Positions 37,658 through 47,653 are shown, counted from the first letter of the stretch. The stretch is DNA of 64,000 nt from Janibacter sp. DB-40 (GCF_029510815.1 NZ_CP120360.1:744001-808000); one strand, 5' to 3'. The notes: generated by a model not told the origin, from the letters alone. Numbers and translations: made by a program.

Positions 37658-38389
37658 ATGACGAACTCCCTCGCCGACCACGGTCCTGGAAGTGCGGACC
37701 ACCCCGTGAGCCCGGACGGTCCTCGACGGCCGGCCCTGCTGATCTTCGACGTCAACGAGACGCTGTCGGACATGTCGTCGATGGGGCAGCAGTTCGAGGA
37801 CGTCGGCGCACCGGCCCACCTGGCGAAGGTCTGGTTTGCGGGAGTGCTCCGTGACGGCTTCGCCCTGACGGCTGTCGGTGCCAGCGAGCCCTTCGCGCAC
37901 ATCGCGGCGGAGTCACTGCGCGGTCATCTCCACGGGCTCCGGCTCAACCGCGGGACGGACGATGCGGTCGAGCACGTCATGGCCGGGTTCACCGAGCTCC
38001 CGGTCCACGCGGACGTCCCGGGCGGCGTGCTGGCCCTGAGGGACCTCGGGATCCGACTGGTGACGCTGAGCAACGGGTCCGCGTCCGTCGCCGAGGCGCT
38101 GTTCGACCGGGCCCGGATCCGCACCCATTTCGACGCCCTCCTGTCCGTCGAGCAGGCGGGCACCTGGAAGCCGAACGGGGGCGCCTACGCCTACGCCCTC
38201 GAGCGGTGCGAGGTGGACCCGATGGACGCCATGCTGGTCGCGGTGCACCCGTGGGACATCGACGGCGCCGCGCGCGCGGGTCTCGCCACCGCGTGGATCA
38301 ACCGTGACGGTGGCGTCTACCCCGGGTACTTCAGGTCCCCGGACCTGCGTGCACGGTCGCTGACCGAGCTCGCCGAGCAGCTTGCGTGA
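37658..38389 (+). CDS. Haloacid dehalogenase-type HAD hydrolase
   Basis: 243 residues. Motif I LLIFDVNETL (nucleophile Asp about 31), motif II VTLSNGSASV (about 129), Lys in GTWKPN (about 164), and acidic motif IV as HPWDIDGAARAG (about 190). The FDxNxT and SNG variants are those of type II (S)-2-haloacid dehalogenases. A TACCGT box lies 7 nt before the ATG, leaderless type. Confidence 0.88.
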   Translation: MTNSLADHGPGSADHPVSPDGPRRPALLIFDVNETLSDMSSMGQQFEDVGAPAHLAKVWFAGVLRDGFALTAVGASEPFAHIAAESLRGHLHGLRLNRGTDDAVEHVMAGFTELPVHADVPGGVLALRDLGIRLVTLSNGSASVAEALFDRARIRTHFDALLSVEQAGTWKPNGGAYAYALERCEVDPMDAMLVAVHPWDIDGAARAGLATAWINRDGGVYPGYFRSPDLRARSLTELAEQLA

Positions 38390-38464
38390 CGTACCCACAG
38401 GTCACATCCGCCACGCCGAGCGCACCTGATGTCGCCACCCGCGACGTCCCCTGATACTCGTGGG

Positions 38465-39952
38465 ATGCGATCTCGTCGATCAGGGAGGCCGAGGGCCGCG
38501 ACGGCCGCGGCGAGCGTCCTCGCGCTGGCCGGGCTCACGGCGTGCTCGAGCGAGCAAGCCGCAGTGGACTTCGCCGATGCGGTGGCCGAGCCGGTCGTGA
38601 CAGCCGCCGGCGCGGCCGCGGCCTCGGTCGCCTCGAGCAGAGCCGCCTTCGCGACCTCCGACGTCGTCTTCCTCGCCACTGACGACACCGTCGACCAGCT
38701 GGCCGACAACAGCCGCGAGGCGCGCCTGCCGCTCCTGGTGGCCGGCCACGACGACGTCGCGGCGGAGATCGAGCGTCTGGGGGCCGGCACCCTCGTCGTC
38801 GCCGAGGGCAGCGACACCCCCGAGTCCCTCACCGACGACCACACCGTCATCGAGGTCGACCCGGACGCGACGACCGAGGCGATGTCCCTCCCTTCGCTCG
38901 ACACGGACGACGCGCACGCCCCGGTGACGGCCGTGCTCGACCCGACGGCGGACCATGACCGGTCGGCCGCCGTGGTCACGGCCAACGTCCGGGCCGCGGG
39001 CGGTCAGGCGATCGAGGTGCCGGGTGGGGACCCACGAGCCACCCGGGCGACCGTCCGGGCGACCACCGCGGCCAAGGAGACCTCCTGGGTGGCCGTCGGT
39101 GGGTCCTTCGGGACCAGCGAGCAGCTCGCCGCCCGGGTCGAGACCGCCACGTCGGTGCCCCAGCTGCCCGGAGGCGGCCAGACCCTCTTCCCCGGGCGTC
39201 GTCTGGTGGGCCTGTACGGAACGCCGGGCACCTCGGAGCTGGGGCCGCTCGGGGAGCAGGGCATCGAGGCGAGCATCGAGCGGGCGAAGGGCCTCGCAGG
39301 GGACTACGACGACCACAGCGAGGTCCCCGTCCTGCCGGCCTTCGAGATCATCGCGACCGTCGCCGACTCCGAGCCGGGGGCCGACGGGGACCACTCCCGC
39401 GAGGTCGATCCCGACAGCCTCCGTCCCTGGGTCGAGGCCGCCGGCGACGCCGGGGTGTACGTCGTCCTCGACCTGCAGCCGGGCCACACCGACTTCCTCA
39501 CCCAGGCGAAGCGGTACGAGGACCTGCTGAAGGAACCGCACGTCGGCCTCGCGCTCGACCCGGAGTGGCGGCTCGAGCCGGGCCAGCGGCACATGGACCA
39601 GATCGGATCGGTGGCCATCGACGAGGTCAACACGACCGCCGACTGGCTGGCCCGGCTGACGCGCGAGCACTCGCTGCCGCAGAAGACCTTCATGCTGCAC
39701 CAGTTCAGCTCGCACATGATCGCCGACCGCGAGCAGCTGGACACCTCCCACGACGAGCTCGCCACGATCATCCACGCCGACGGCCACGGCTCGCCCGGCC
39801 TGAAGATGGGCACCTGGCGCCGGCTGCAGCAGGACCTGCCCGAGGACGTGTGGATGGGGTGGAAGAACTTCTACGACGAGGACACCCCGACGTTCACGCC
39901 GGAGCAGACGTACGGCGTCGAGCCCCGGCCGTGGTTCGTCTCGTACCAGTAG
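38465..39952 (+). CDS. Secreted lipoprotein with putative TIM-barrel domain
   Basis: 495 residues. A signal peptide ends in the lipobox LTAC (Cys about 27). Residues 40-190 show repeated VVFLATDDTVDQLADN- and TLVVAEGSDTPESL-type units. The second half (about 245-495) has RLVGLYGTPGT, VPVLPAFEIIATV, VYVVLDLQPG, VGLALDPEWRL and VWMGWKNFYDED, which alternate like a glycosidase-type barrel. I do not recognise a named family; a surface-anchored glycan-active or binding protein is an inference. Confidence 0.75.
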   Translation: MRSRRSGRPRAATAAASVLALAGLTACSSEQAAVDFADAVAEPVVTAAGAAAASVASSRAAFATSDVVFLATDDTVDQLADNSREARLPLLVAGHDDVAAEIERLGAGTLVVAEGSDTPESLTDDHTVIEVDPDATTEAMSLPSLDTDDAHAPVTAVLDPTADHDRSAAVVTANVRAAGGQAIEVPGGDPRATRATVRATTAAKETSWVAVGGSFGTSEQLAARVETATSVPQLPGGGQTLFPGRRLVGLYGTPGTSELGPLGEQGIEASIERAKGLAGDYDDHSEVPVLPAFEIIATVADSEPGADGDHSREVDPDSLRPWVEAAGDAGVYVVLDLQPGHTDFLTQAKRYEDLLKEPHVGLALDPEWRLEPGQRHMDQIGSVAIDEVNTTADWLARLTREHSLPQKTFMLHQFSSHMIADREQLDTSHDELATIIHADGHGSPGLKMGTWRRLQQDLPEDVWMGWKNFYDEDTPTFTPEQTYGVEPRPWFVSYQ

Positions 39953-40158
39953 CTCACCGTGGGGCGAAGGGGGTCGCCCGGGTCGGTCGCGAGGCGGGGG
40001 TCTCGAGGCTCGGCCGCGGGCGGCCTCGCACCTCGACCGTCGGGACTCGCGGGCGGCCCCGCACCTCGACCGTCGGTGACTCATCGCCGTCGGTCGTGTG
40101 ACTCGACGAACTCCGGGAGGATTTCCCCCTTCGTCAGGACCTGCGCGACAATGGGTGG

Positions 40159-41541
40159 GTGAGCGCTAACTCCGGCAAGCACCATGTCGTCATCATCGGG
40201 TCCGGCTTCGGTGGCCTCTTCGCCGCCAAGGAGCTGGGCAACGAGGACGTCGACGTCACCCTGATCTCCAGGACGAGCCACCACCTCTTCCAGCCGCTGC
40301 TGTACCAGGTGGCCACGGGCATCCTGTCCGAGGGCGACATCGCCCCGACGACCCGCGACATCCTCGGTCACCAGCGCAACGTGCGGGTGATCCTCGGTGA
40401 CGTCAAGCAGATCGACGTCGAGGCCCGGACCGTGCGGTCCGAGTCGCTCAACCAGCACACGATCACCCACTACGACAGCCTGATCGTCGCTGCCGGCGCG
40501 GGTCAGTCCTACTTCGGCAACAACCACTTCGCCCGCTTCGCGCCGGGGATGAAGAGCATCGACGACGCCCTCGAGCTGCGCGGCCGCATCTTCGGGTCCT
40601 TCGAGCTGGCCGAGACCTCCACCGACGCCGAGCAGCGCCGCCGCCTGCTGACCTTCGTCGTCGTCGGCGCCGGGCCGACCGGCGTGGAGATGGCCGGCCA
40701 GATCGCCGAGCTGGCCCAGCGCACGCTGGCCGACGAGTTCCGCCACATCGACCCGGGTGAGGCGCGGGTCGTCCTGCTGGACGGCGCGCCGAAGGTCCTG
40801 CCCACCTTCGGCGACCGGCTCAGCGACAAGGCCCGCCGCAGCCTGGAGAAGCAGGGCGTCGAGGTCCAGCTCGAGGCGATGGTGACCGACGTCAACCAGT
40901 ACGGCATCGAGGTCAAGGACGGCGACGGCAGCCACCGCACCATCGAGACGATGACCAAGGTGTGGGCGGCCGGCGTCGCCGGCTCCCCGCTGGGCGCGAT
41001 GCTCGCGGAGCAGACCGATGTCGAGGTCGACCGCGCCGGGCGCGTGCACGTCGAGGACAACCTGACCGTCCCGGGCCACCCCGAGATCTTCGTCGTCGGC
41101 GACATGATCAACCTCAAGGGCTACCCGGGCGTCGCCCAGCTGGCGATCCAGGGCGGCCGCTACGCGGCCAAGGAGATCCTCGGCCGGCTGGCGGGCAAGG
41201 AGCCGCAGGCCCCCTTCCGCTACCGGGACAAGGGCTCCATGGCCACGATCTCGAAGTACTCGGCCGTGGCGAGCATCGGCCGGATCAACTTCACCGGCTT
41301 CCTCGCGTGGCTCGCGTGGCTGGCCGTCCACCTCATGGCGATGGTGGGCTTCAAGAACCGCATCTCCACGCTGCTCAACTGGATCATCACCTTCGTCGGG
41401 GACAGCCGCAACGAGCGGGTCTCGACCTTCCAGCAGGTCTTCGCGCGCACCGCGATGCAGGACCTCGGGCCGAGCGCCTACCCCAACCTCGCGGACCCGG
41501 GAGCCGACGGCGACGACGAGCTCGAGCACCACGCGTCGTAG
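40159..41541 (+). CDS. ndh: Type II NADH dehydrogenase
   Basis: 460 residues. FAD-binding VVIIGSGFGGLFAAKEL (about 9-25), NADH-binding FVVVGAGPTGVEMAGQ (about 168), the second FAD contact EIFVVGDMINLKG (about 312), and a C-terminal amphipathic/membrane segment FLAWLAWLAVHLMAMVGF (about 378). It feeds electrons from NADH to menaquinone without pumping protons, at the inner face of the membrane. GTG start 6 nt after a GACAAT box (leaderless type). Confidence 0.94.
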   Translation: MSANSGKHHVVIIGSGFGGLFAAKELGNEDVDVTLISRTSHHLFQPLLYQVATGILSEGDIAPTTRDILGHQRNVRVILGDVKQIDVEARTVRSESLNQHTITHYDSLIVAAGAGQSYFGNNHFARFAPGMKSIDDALELRGRIFGSFELAETSTDAEQRRRLLTFVVVGAGPTGVEMAGQIAELAQRTLADEFRHIDPGEARVVLLDGAPKVLPTFGDRLSDKARRSLEKQGVEVQLEAMVTDVNQYGIEVKDGDGSHRTIETMTKVWAAGVAGSPLGAMLAEQTDVEVDRAGRVHVEDNLTVPGHPEIFVVGDMINLKGYPGVAQLAIQGGRYAAKEILGRLAGKEPQAPFRYRDKGSMATISKYSAVASIGRINFTGFLAWLAWLAVHLMAMVGFKNRISTLLNWIITFVGDSRNERVSTFQQVFARTAMQDLGPSAYPNLADPGADGDDELEHHAS

Positions 41542-41551
41542 GCTCGAGGGC

Positions 41552-42847
41552 ATGCCTCTGGACTTTCCCTTCGAGGACCACACCCTTGCCAACGGGTTGC
41601 GCGTCATCGTGCAGCCCGACGCCACCACGCCCACCGTCACGCTCAACATGTGGGTGGGCGTCGGCTCCCGCCACGAGGAGCAGGGGGCGACCGGCTTCGC
41701 CCACCTCTTCGAGCACCTGATGTTCCAGGGCAGCGAGCACGTCGCCAACGGTGAGCACTTCCAGGCGCTCATGGGCGTCGGTGGCCGGCTCAACGCGACG
41801 ACGTGGTTCGACCGCACGACGTACTTCGAGACGATCCCCTCCGGCGCCCTCGAGCTCGCGCTGTGGCTGGAGGCCGACCGGCACGCCAACCTCCTGGCGG
41901 CCGTGACGCAGGACAACCTCGACAACCAGCGCGACGTCGTCAAGGAGGAGAAGCGCCAGCGCTACGACAACCAGCCCTACGGCCAGGCGATGACGCGGAT
42001 CTACGCGACCGTCTTCCCCGAGGGGCACCCGTACCACCACCCGACGATCGGCTCGATGGAGGACCTCGACGCGGCGACGGTGGAGGACGTGCACGACTTC
42101 TTCCGCCGCCACTACGCACCGGACAACACCGTCCTGACGATCGTCGGTGACGTCACCGCGGAGCGGGGGCTGGAGCTGGTCGAGCGCTACTTCGGTCACC
42201 TCGACCACCACGCCGAGCCGCGAAGGGGGCCGGTCGCCCCCCTTCGCCCGCTGACGGAGCCGGCGCGTGAGGAGATCGTCGACGAGGTGCCCAACGACCG
42301 CATCCACCTCGCCTTCCGACTCCCTGCCGAAGGGGGCGACACCGGTGACGAGTTCCTCGCCTCCTCGATGGCTCTCGACTGCCTCGGCGGGCTGAGCTTC
42401 TCGCCGCTGGAGCAGCGGCTCGTGCGCGACGAGCAGCGCGCCAACGCGATCGACGTCGGGGCGATGGGCTTCGTCGACGGGGTCTCGCTGGGCCTGGTGA
42501 TCGTCGACGTCGCGGACGGCGTCGACGCCGACGAGCTGGAGGAGCAGGTCTGCGCCGAGCTGACCGCCTTCGCCGACGCGGGTCCCACGGCCGAGCAGAT
42601 GGAGGCGGTGCGGGCGCAGGCGGAGCGCGCGTGGCTGTCGTCGCTGGCCGCGAAGGACGAGCGCGCCGACCTGATCAGCCACTACACGTGCCTGCACGAC
42701 GACCCCGGCTACATCAACACCTTCCTCGACCGGCTCGCCGCGATCACGCCCGAGGACGTGCGCGCCGCCGCCGACACCTGGCTGCGCCCGCAGCACCGCG
42801 CCGCCGTCGTCTACCGAGCCGCCGAGCAGCAGGAGGAGGCAGCATGA
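41552..42847 (+). CDS. M16-family zinc peptidase, catalytic subunit
   Basis: 431 residues. The inverted zinc motif HxxEH is present in FAHLFEHLMFQ (about 51-55), with the third ligand Glu in DVVKEEKRQRYDNQPYG (about 131). This is the active half of a two-subunit M16 pair (mitochondrial processing peptidase-like). A TAGGCT box lies 7 nt before the ATG, leaderless type. It overlaps the next gene by ATGA. Confidence 0.92.
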   Translation: MPLDFPFEDHTLANGLRVIVQPDATTPTVTLNMWVGVGSRHEEQGATGFAHLFEHLMFQGSEHVANGEHFQALMGVGGRLNATTWFDRTTYFETIPSGALELALWLEADRHANLLAAVTQDNLDNQRDVVKEEKRQRYDNQPYGQAMTRIYATVFPEGHPYHHPTIGSMEDLDAATVEDVHDFFRRHYAPDNTVLTIVGDVTAERGLELVERYFGHLDHHAEPRRGPVAPLRPLTEPAREEIVDEVPNDRIHLAFRLPAEGGDTGDEFLASSMALDCLGGLSFSPLEQRLVRDEQRANAIDVGAMGFVDGVSLGLVIVDVADGVDADELEEQVCAELTAFADAGPTAEQMEAVRAQAERAWLSSLAAKDERADLISHYTCLHDDPGYINTFLDRLAAITPEDVRAAADTWLRPQHRAAVVYRAAEQQEEAA

Positions 42848-44199
42848 GCACGCCCACGGTCCCGCGTCCGGACGTCGCCGCGCCGGGGGAGTGGTCCTTC
42901 CCCCAGCCGCGGGAGCTCACCCTGCCCAACGGCATCGGTGCCCTCGTGCACGACGTACCGGGGCAGTACGTCATCTCGGTGCGCCTGACCGTGCCAGTCG
43001 CGCTGCGCCACGAGCCCGAGGCCAAGGAGGGCGTCGCCTGGATCATGGCGCGGCTGCTCGACGAGGGCACGCGCACGCACAGCCAGCGTGAGCTGTCCGA
43101 GCTGCTCGAGCGGCGGGGCATCGCGATCGGTGCCGGCATGAGCGAGGCCGCGCTCGGCGTCGACCTCGACGTGCCGCAGCGCTTCCTCGGTGAGGCGCTG
43201 GAGCTGCTCACCGAGTGCATCTCCGAGCCGGCCTTCGACGCGTCGGAGGTCTCGCGCATCCAGCGCACCCGCCTGGCCGAGATCGAGCAGGAGCGGGCCT
43301 CGGCCGGCCGTCGCGCCTTCAAGGAGTGGGCGCGGACGTACTACGACCCCGCCATCCGCGCCTCGCGGCCCGGGGGTGGCACCGCCGAGACGGTCGCCGC
43401 CGTGACCCGCCAGGACGTCGTCGACTTCCACGCCGAGCACGTCCACCCCGAGGGGGCGACGGTCGTCGTGGCCGGTGACCTGACCGGGGTCGACGTCGAG
43501 GGCCTGCTGGGCTCGACGCTCGGCGCCTGGATGACGTCCGGTCGTGTGCGCCCGGTCGACCGGGAGCCGGCTCCCCGTGCCACCGACGCCGCCCGCGTCG
43601 TCCTCGTCGACCGGCCCGGATCGGTGCAGTCGGAGATCCTCATCGGCGCCCCGGGCCCGGACCGGCGGGTCGAGTCCGGGTGGGCCCCCTTCCCCGTGCT
43701 GGCCTACGTGATGGGCGGCGCCCCGAACGCCCGCATCGACCAGGTGCTGCGCGAGGAGAAGGGCTACACCTACGGCATCCGCTCCGGGTTCCGGCCACGC
43801 CAGGTGGGCTCGGCCTTCACCGTCGCCGGGTCCGTGCGGGCCGACTCGACCGTGGACTCGCTGCGCCTGCTCAAGGGGATCCTCACCGACGCCCCCGGCT
43901 TCACCGAGGAGGAGACCCGCGCGGGGGTGGACTTCATGAGCCTCACCGCCCCGGGGCGCTACGACACCGCGGACGCGATCGCCGACGAGACCGCGGGCCT
44001 CGCGGGCGACGAGCTGCCGCTGACCTTCACCAGCGACACCATCGCGGCGATGCGGCGGCTGACCGCTGACGACCTCAGCCGCGCCTGGCGCGAGCAGGTC
44101 ACCCACGAGTGGACGGTCGTCGTCGTGGGTGACGCCTCGCTGTACCGGGACCAGGTCGAGGACCTCGGCCTCGGCCCGGTGACCGTCGTCCCGAACTGA
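42844..44199 (+). CDS. M16-family peptidase, non-catalytic partner
   Basis: 451 residues with the M16 fold. The zinc motif position reads GVAWIMARLLDEGTRTH, so HxxEH is absent. The C-terminal R/Y pair DQVLREEKGYTYGIRSGF (about 299, in pieces) is kept. This is the expected split of labour with the preceding gene, and ATGA overlap couples their translation. The pair likely degrades peptides as a heterodimer. Confidence 0.92.
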   Translation: MSTPTVPRPDVAAPGEWSFPQPRELTLPNGIGALVHDVPGQYVISVRLTVPVALRHEPEAKEGVAWIMARLLDEGTRTHSQRELSELLERRGIAIGAGMSEAALGVDLDVPQRFLGEALELLTECISEPAFDASEVSRIQRTRLAEIEQERASAGRRAFKEWARTYYDPAIRASRPGGGTAETVAAVTRQDVVDFHAEHVHPEGATVVVAGDLTGVDVEGLLGSTLGAWMTSGRVRPVDREPAPRATDAARVVLVDRPGSVQSEILIGAPGPDRRVESGWAPFPVLAYVMGGAPNARIDQVLREEKGYTYGIRSGFRPRQVGSAFTVAGSVRADSTVDSLRLLKGILTDAPGFTEEETRAGVDFMSLTAPGRYDTADAIADETAGLAGDELPLTFTSDTIAAMRRLTADDLSRAWREQVTHEWTVVVVGDASLYRDQVEDLGLGPVTVVPN

Positions 44200-44249
44200 T
44201 CCGGTCGGCTCGGCCCGGACAGGGCTGGTCGCCGTCGTCCCGGGCTGAT

Positions 44250-44336
44250 GGTTGTGTGTTGAACTGGTAGTCCCGGAAGCCGGCAGCGCCCTGGGGGCAT
44301 CCCCGGCAGCCGTGGCTACCGGTTCAACACACAACC
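44250..44336. repeat. 88-bp-class palindromic element, copy 1
   Basis: GGTTGTGTGTTGAACTGGTA (44250-44269) pairs with TACCGGTTCAACACACAACC (44317-44336) with a single mismatch. A further half copy (CAACACACAACC) follows at 44347. The GC-rich centre has its own stems. Confidence 0.85.
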
Positions 44337-44435
44337 ACGCCGGCTGCAACACACAACCGTGTCGGCGTGAGCCGGTGTTCCACAGGCAGGCGGCGACGGC
44401 GGGGCCGCAGGCACGGCGCCCGCTGGGCTGGTCTC

Positions 44436-45230
44436 GTGATCTACACGAGGAGCGACTGGCAGGGGACCGCACGTGAGCTGTCGGCAGCGGTGGCGAAGGG
44501 GGAGGTCGAGCGCGTGGGCAGGTACTACGTTACGCCCGACACGTCTCCCGAGGTCCGAGATGCCTTGGCCGACGGGCTGCGACCGACCTGCGTCATGGCG
44601 GCCCGGGAGCACGGACTGTGGGTTCCGCCGGCCTCGGGCCTGCACGTCTACGGTCGCCGGCGGCCGGTCGGGCCGGGATGGGTCGGACACGGGTGGCACG
44701 GGAGCTGGCCCGAGGAGGCGGCCGTTGCGTCACCACGTCTGCTGCTCGAGCACGCCGGCGCCTGCCTCGCCCCACTCGACGTCGGGATCCTGGCCGACTC
44801 CGCGCTGCACCAGGGCTTCATCAGCGCTGAGGACGTGGCTGCTCTGGCGCGTGCGGCCCCGCGGGGCGTTGCCCGTGTGCTGGCCCGGGTCTCGGGCCTG
44901 GCCGAGTCCGGCACGGAGAGCAAGGTCAGGCTCTTCCTGCAGCTGCACAACGTGACGGTGACGCCGCAGGTCGAGATCCCCGGTCTCGGTAGGGTCGACA
45001 ACCTGGCCGGACGGCGCTGGATCCTCAGTGACAGCCGGGCGCACCACACGGGGGAGGACACCTACGCCAAGGACCGCACTCGGGACCTGCACGCGCTCGA
45101 GCTCGGGTACTTCACCACGCGGCTGACCCACTGGATGACCTTCGGTGGGTGGGGGAGGGCGTCGCAGACGTTGCTCAGGGTGATCCGGTCGGGTCGGCAC
45201 CTGGAGGACCCGGCCAGATACGCGCTGTAG
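44436..45230 (+). CDS. DUF559 (Vsr-like) nuclease with AbiEi-type N-terminus
   Basis: 264 residues from the GTG at 44436. The N-terminal 60 residues (DWQGTARELSAAVAKGEVERVGRYYV) look like the AbiEi-type winged helix often fused to DUF559. The C-terminal part has SGTESKVRLFLQLH (Glu) and IPGLGRVDNLAGRRW (Asp), two positions of the PD-(D/E)xK site. The third, usually (I/V)EVDG..HH, is WILSDSRAHH, so one acidic residue is lost and activity is uncertain. It is a lone gene bracketed by two copies of an 88-bp-class palindromic element. Confidence 0.8.
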   Translation: MIYTRSDWQGTARELSAAVAKGEVERVGRYYVTPDTSPEVRDALADGLRPTCVMAAREHGLWVPPASGLHVYGRRRPVGPGWVGHGWHGSWPEEAAVASPRLLLEHAGACLAPLDVGILADSALHQGFISAEDVAALARAAPRGVARVLARVSGLAESGTESKVRLFLQLHNVTVTPQVEIPGLGRVDNLAGRRWILSDSRAHHTGEDTYAKDRTRDLHALELGYFTTRLTHWMTFGGWGRASQTLLRVIRSGRHLEDPARYAL

Positions 45231-45236
45231 CCGGTT

Positions 45237-45323
45237 GATTGTGTGTTGAACCGGTAGGCCCGGGAGCCGGCACCGCCCAGGAGGCCGTGCCGGCACCCCC
45301 GGCTAACGGTTCAACACACAACC
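45237..45323. repeat. 88-bp-class palindromic element, copy 2
   Basis: ATTGTGTGTTGAACCGGTA (from 45238) pairs with TAACGGTTCAACACACAACC (45304-45323). The centre is similar to copy 1 in the same orientation (GCCGGCA.CGCCC), so the two copies are direct repeats around the DUF559 gene. It begins 7 bp after that gene's stop. Confidence 0.85.
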
Positions 45324-45383
45324 TTCGATGGCCGGCGGAACGGGTGGGGTGCGCCGCCGGAGAGCACACCCCACCCGAGGGAT

Positions 45384-46733
45384 CTACTTCTTCCCGAACT
45401 CCCCGGACGACTTCACCCGCGGCTCGAGGACGAACAGGCCCTCCTCGACACCGGTGACGACGACCTTCCCGGACTCGAAGTAGGGGTAGTTGCCCCACGT
45501 GCCGGCGAACTTCGTCTCGTCGTCATTGGGGTAGACGTCGAAGAAGCCACGCTCGGTGAGGCGGCCCTGCTCGGCCTTCCAGGTGTCCATGACGCGCAGA
45601 CCGGAGGTGTAGTTGCTCTGGTAGGCGAGACCGTCCTTGATGAAGATGTTGTGGTCGATCGACGGGTTCCCGCTGCCGTCGGCGCCACGCAGGACCGGGT
45701 TGTCCAGGTCGTGCAGGTCCCACACGTATGTCGTCGTGCTGTCGACCGTGCCGGTCAGCTCGTCGAGCTCGTCACCCAGCAAGAAGTACGCCTGGTCCTC
45801 GGTGAACCAGCCCTGATGGGTGTAGGCGGCCGTCGTGTACGAGACGCGCGCGAGCATGTCGACCGCGGACTTGTCCGTGACGTCGAGGATCGTCACCGTG
45901 TCCTCGTTGGAGGCGACGCAGATCTCGCGACCGGCGTGCTCGGTGTCCGGGCCCTCGTACTCCACGCACTGGATGTCGTGGGTGTAGCCGTCCTCGCCGT
46001 AGCAGCCGGCGAGCTCGGGCTGGCCCGGGTTGGAGAGGTCGTACATGATCGGACCGCCGTACACGTCGGCGCAGCCGGGGGCGGTGACGCCACGCGTGGA
46101 GCCGACGACGTAGAGCGACGCACTGGCCTCGTTGACGTAGAGGTTGTGCGACTGTCCGACGCCCGTGATCCGGGTGTCAGCGGTCCAGTCCTGCTCGGAC
46201 GTGACCCCGCGCAGCCTCGTGAGGTCGAAGACCTGCACGCCGTGCTCCGCGGCCTCGGAGCCGATGTAGGCGTGGTTGTCGTAGGTCTTGATGTCGCCCC
46301 AGATGTTGCCGGAGCCTCCGGCGGCTGCCGGCAGCACGCCCAGGTGGACGGGGTCGGACGCGTCGGTGATGTCGACGAAGGCGGTGCCCTCGTAGAGCTT
46401 GGCCAGGGCGTACTCCCTGCCGGTCTGCGGGTCGGTCCAGCCCCAGACGTCATTGGCCCAGATGCTGTCGCCCAGGTCCTTCAGCGGCGTGAAGGACGCG
46501 ACATCGACCTTGTGGCAGGGGAAGAGGTCCCCGGCCATGCCGTCCTCGCAGCGCAGATCGCTCATCGGCTCCTGCGGCACTCCACCGGGGCTGATCTCCT
46601 CCTGGACCAGGTCGAAGCCGGCTGCCTTGCCCTCGCCCTCCTTGTGGGTGGGGTGCGCTGCGGCGGTCGTGGCGCTGATCAGCAAGCCAAGACTCGCGAC
46701 GGCGACGGTGGCGACGCGGGTTGGTCTTCTCAT
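45384..46733 (-). CDS. Secreted choice-of-anchor B family protein (LVIVD repeats)
   Basis: 449 residues. A signal peptide ends at about residue 26 (SATTAAA|HPTH). A beta-propeller-like domain has repeated units such as YALAKLYEGTAFVDITDASDP, GVQVFDLTRL, ICVASNEDTVTILDVTDKS and LRVMDTW. This is the choice-of-anchor B domain of exported bacterial proteins; ligand unknown. The C-terminus ends soon after the domain with no visible sorting signal. GAGAGG precedes the ATG at 46733. Confidence 0.88.
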   Translation of the reverse strand: MRRPTRVATVAVASLGLLISATTAAAHPTHKEGEGKAAGFDLVQEEISPGGVPQEPMSDLRCEDGMAGDLFPCHKVDVASFTPLKDLGDSIWANDVWGWTDPQTGREYALAKLYEGTAFVDITDASDPVHLGVLPAAAGGSGNIWGDIKTYDNHAYIGSEAAEHGVQVFDLTRLRGVTSEQDWTADTRITGVGQSHNLYVNEASASLYVVGSTRGVTAPGCADVYGGPIMYDLSNPGQPELAGCYGEDGYTHDIQCVEYEGPDTEHAGREICVASNEDTVTILDVTDKSAVDMLARVSYTTAAYTHQGWFTEDQAYFLLGDELDELTGTVDSTTTYVWDLHDLDNPVLRGADGSGNPSIDHNIFIKDGLAYQSNYTSGLRVMDTWKAEQGRLTERGFFDVYPNDDETKFAGTWGNYPYFESGKVVVTGVEEGLFVLEPRVKSSGEFGKK

Positions 46734-46832
46734 GGTGCGTTCCTCTCGGATAGGGGTGCACCGCACGTTATGACCTGGATCACATTCCCGCATGTTGAGA
46801 CGGGCCCCGGGCTCGCGCTCTGCGTCAGACGG

Positions 46833-47630
46833 TCAGGCGTCGGGGGCCAACCGCCGCAGCACCTCGTCGTGCAGCAACCCGTTGGTGGCGACGGCATTGC
46901 CACCCCAGGGACCGGGCTCGCCGTCCAGGGACGTGAACCGCCCACCGGCCTCCTCGACGATCGCGACGAGTGCGGCCATGTCGTGCAGCTCGAGCTCGGG
47001 CTCGGCGGCCATGTCGACCGCGCCCTCGGCGACGAGCATGTAGGACCAGAAGTCCCCGAAGGCCCGGGTGCGCCACAGGTCGGAGGTGAGGTTGAGGAAG
47101 GAGCGGGCGCGGCCCACCTGTCGCCACCCCTCGAGGGAGCTGTAGGAGAGCGAGGCGTCGCTCAGCTGCGAGACCTTCGACACGGAGACCGGCCGGGCCT
47201 GCGCGAGTGACCGCCCGGTCCAGGCGCCGGCCCCCTTCGCCGCCCACCAGCGACGGCCGAGCGCGGGTGCGGCGACCAGGCCCATGACGCACTCGTCCCC
47301 ATCGACGAGCCCGATGAGCGTGGCCCAGACGGGCACGCCGCGGACGTAGTTCTTCGTGCCGTCGATCGGGTCGATGATCCAGCGTCGCTGGGCGGAGCCG
47401 GTCGTGCCGTACTCCTCCCCAACGACGGCGTCCCGCCCGCGGGCGCGCGCGAGCTGGGAGCGGATGGCCTCCTCGCACGCGCGGTCGGCGTCGCTGACGG
47501 GGCTGAGGTCGGGCTTGGACTCGACGACGAGGTCGTCGGCCCGGAAACGTGCCAAGGTGATCGGCTCGACCTGGTCCGCGAGGACGTGGGCCAGACGCAG
47601 GTCATCGGCGTAGGGGGAGCTTGCGGCCAT
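46833..47630 (-). CDS. hisN: Histidinol-phosphatase, inositol monophosphatase type
   Basis: 265 residues. Metal site EEYG (about 72) and [16 protein letters not shown] (about 86-101), then [15 protein letters not shown] near 215, are the inositol monophosphatase motifs. In actinobacteria this neighbour of aroA and rsgA is the HisN that dephosphorylates L-histidinol phosphate. A TACGTT box lies 6 nt before the ATG, so it can be transcribed separately from rsgA, 23 bp upstream. Confidence 0.9.
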   Translation of the reverse strand: MAASSPYADDLRLAHVLADQVEPITLARFRADDLVVESKPDLSPVSDADRACEEAIRSQLARARGRDAVVGEEYGTTGSAQRRWIIDPIDGTKNYVRGVPVWATLIGLVDGDECVMGLVAAPALGRRWWAAKGAGAWTGRSLAQARPVSVSKVSQLSDASLSYSSLEGWRQVGRARSFLNLTSDLWRTRAFGDFWSYMLVAEGAVDMAAEPELELHDMAALVAIVEEAGGRFTSLDGEPGPWGGNAVATNGLLHDEVLRRLAPDA

Positions 47631-47653
47631 TGCGTCAACGTACCCGAGGGGGA

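Noticed and set aside
44250..45323. Composite transposon around the DUF559 gene
   Set aside because: Flanking elements are direct, internally palindromic copies, not terminal inverted repeats. There is no transposase and no target-site duplication that I can see.
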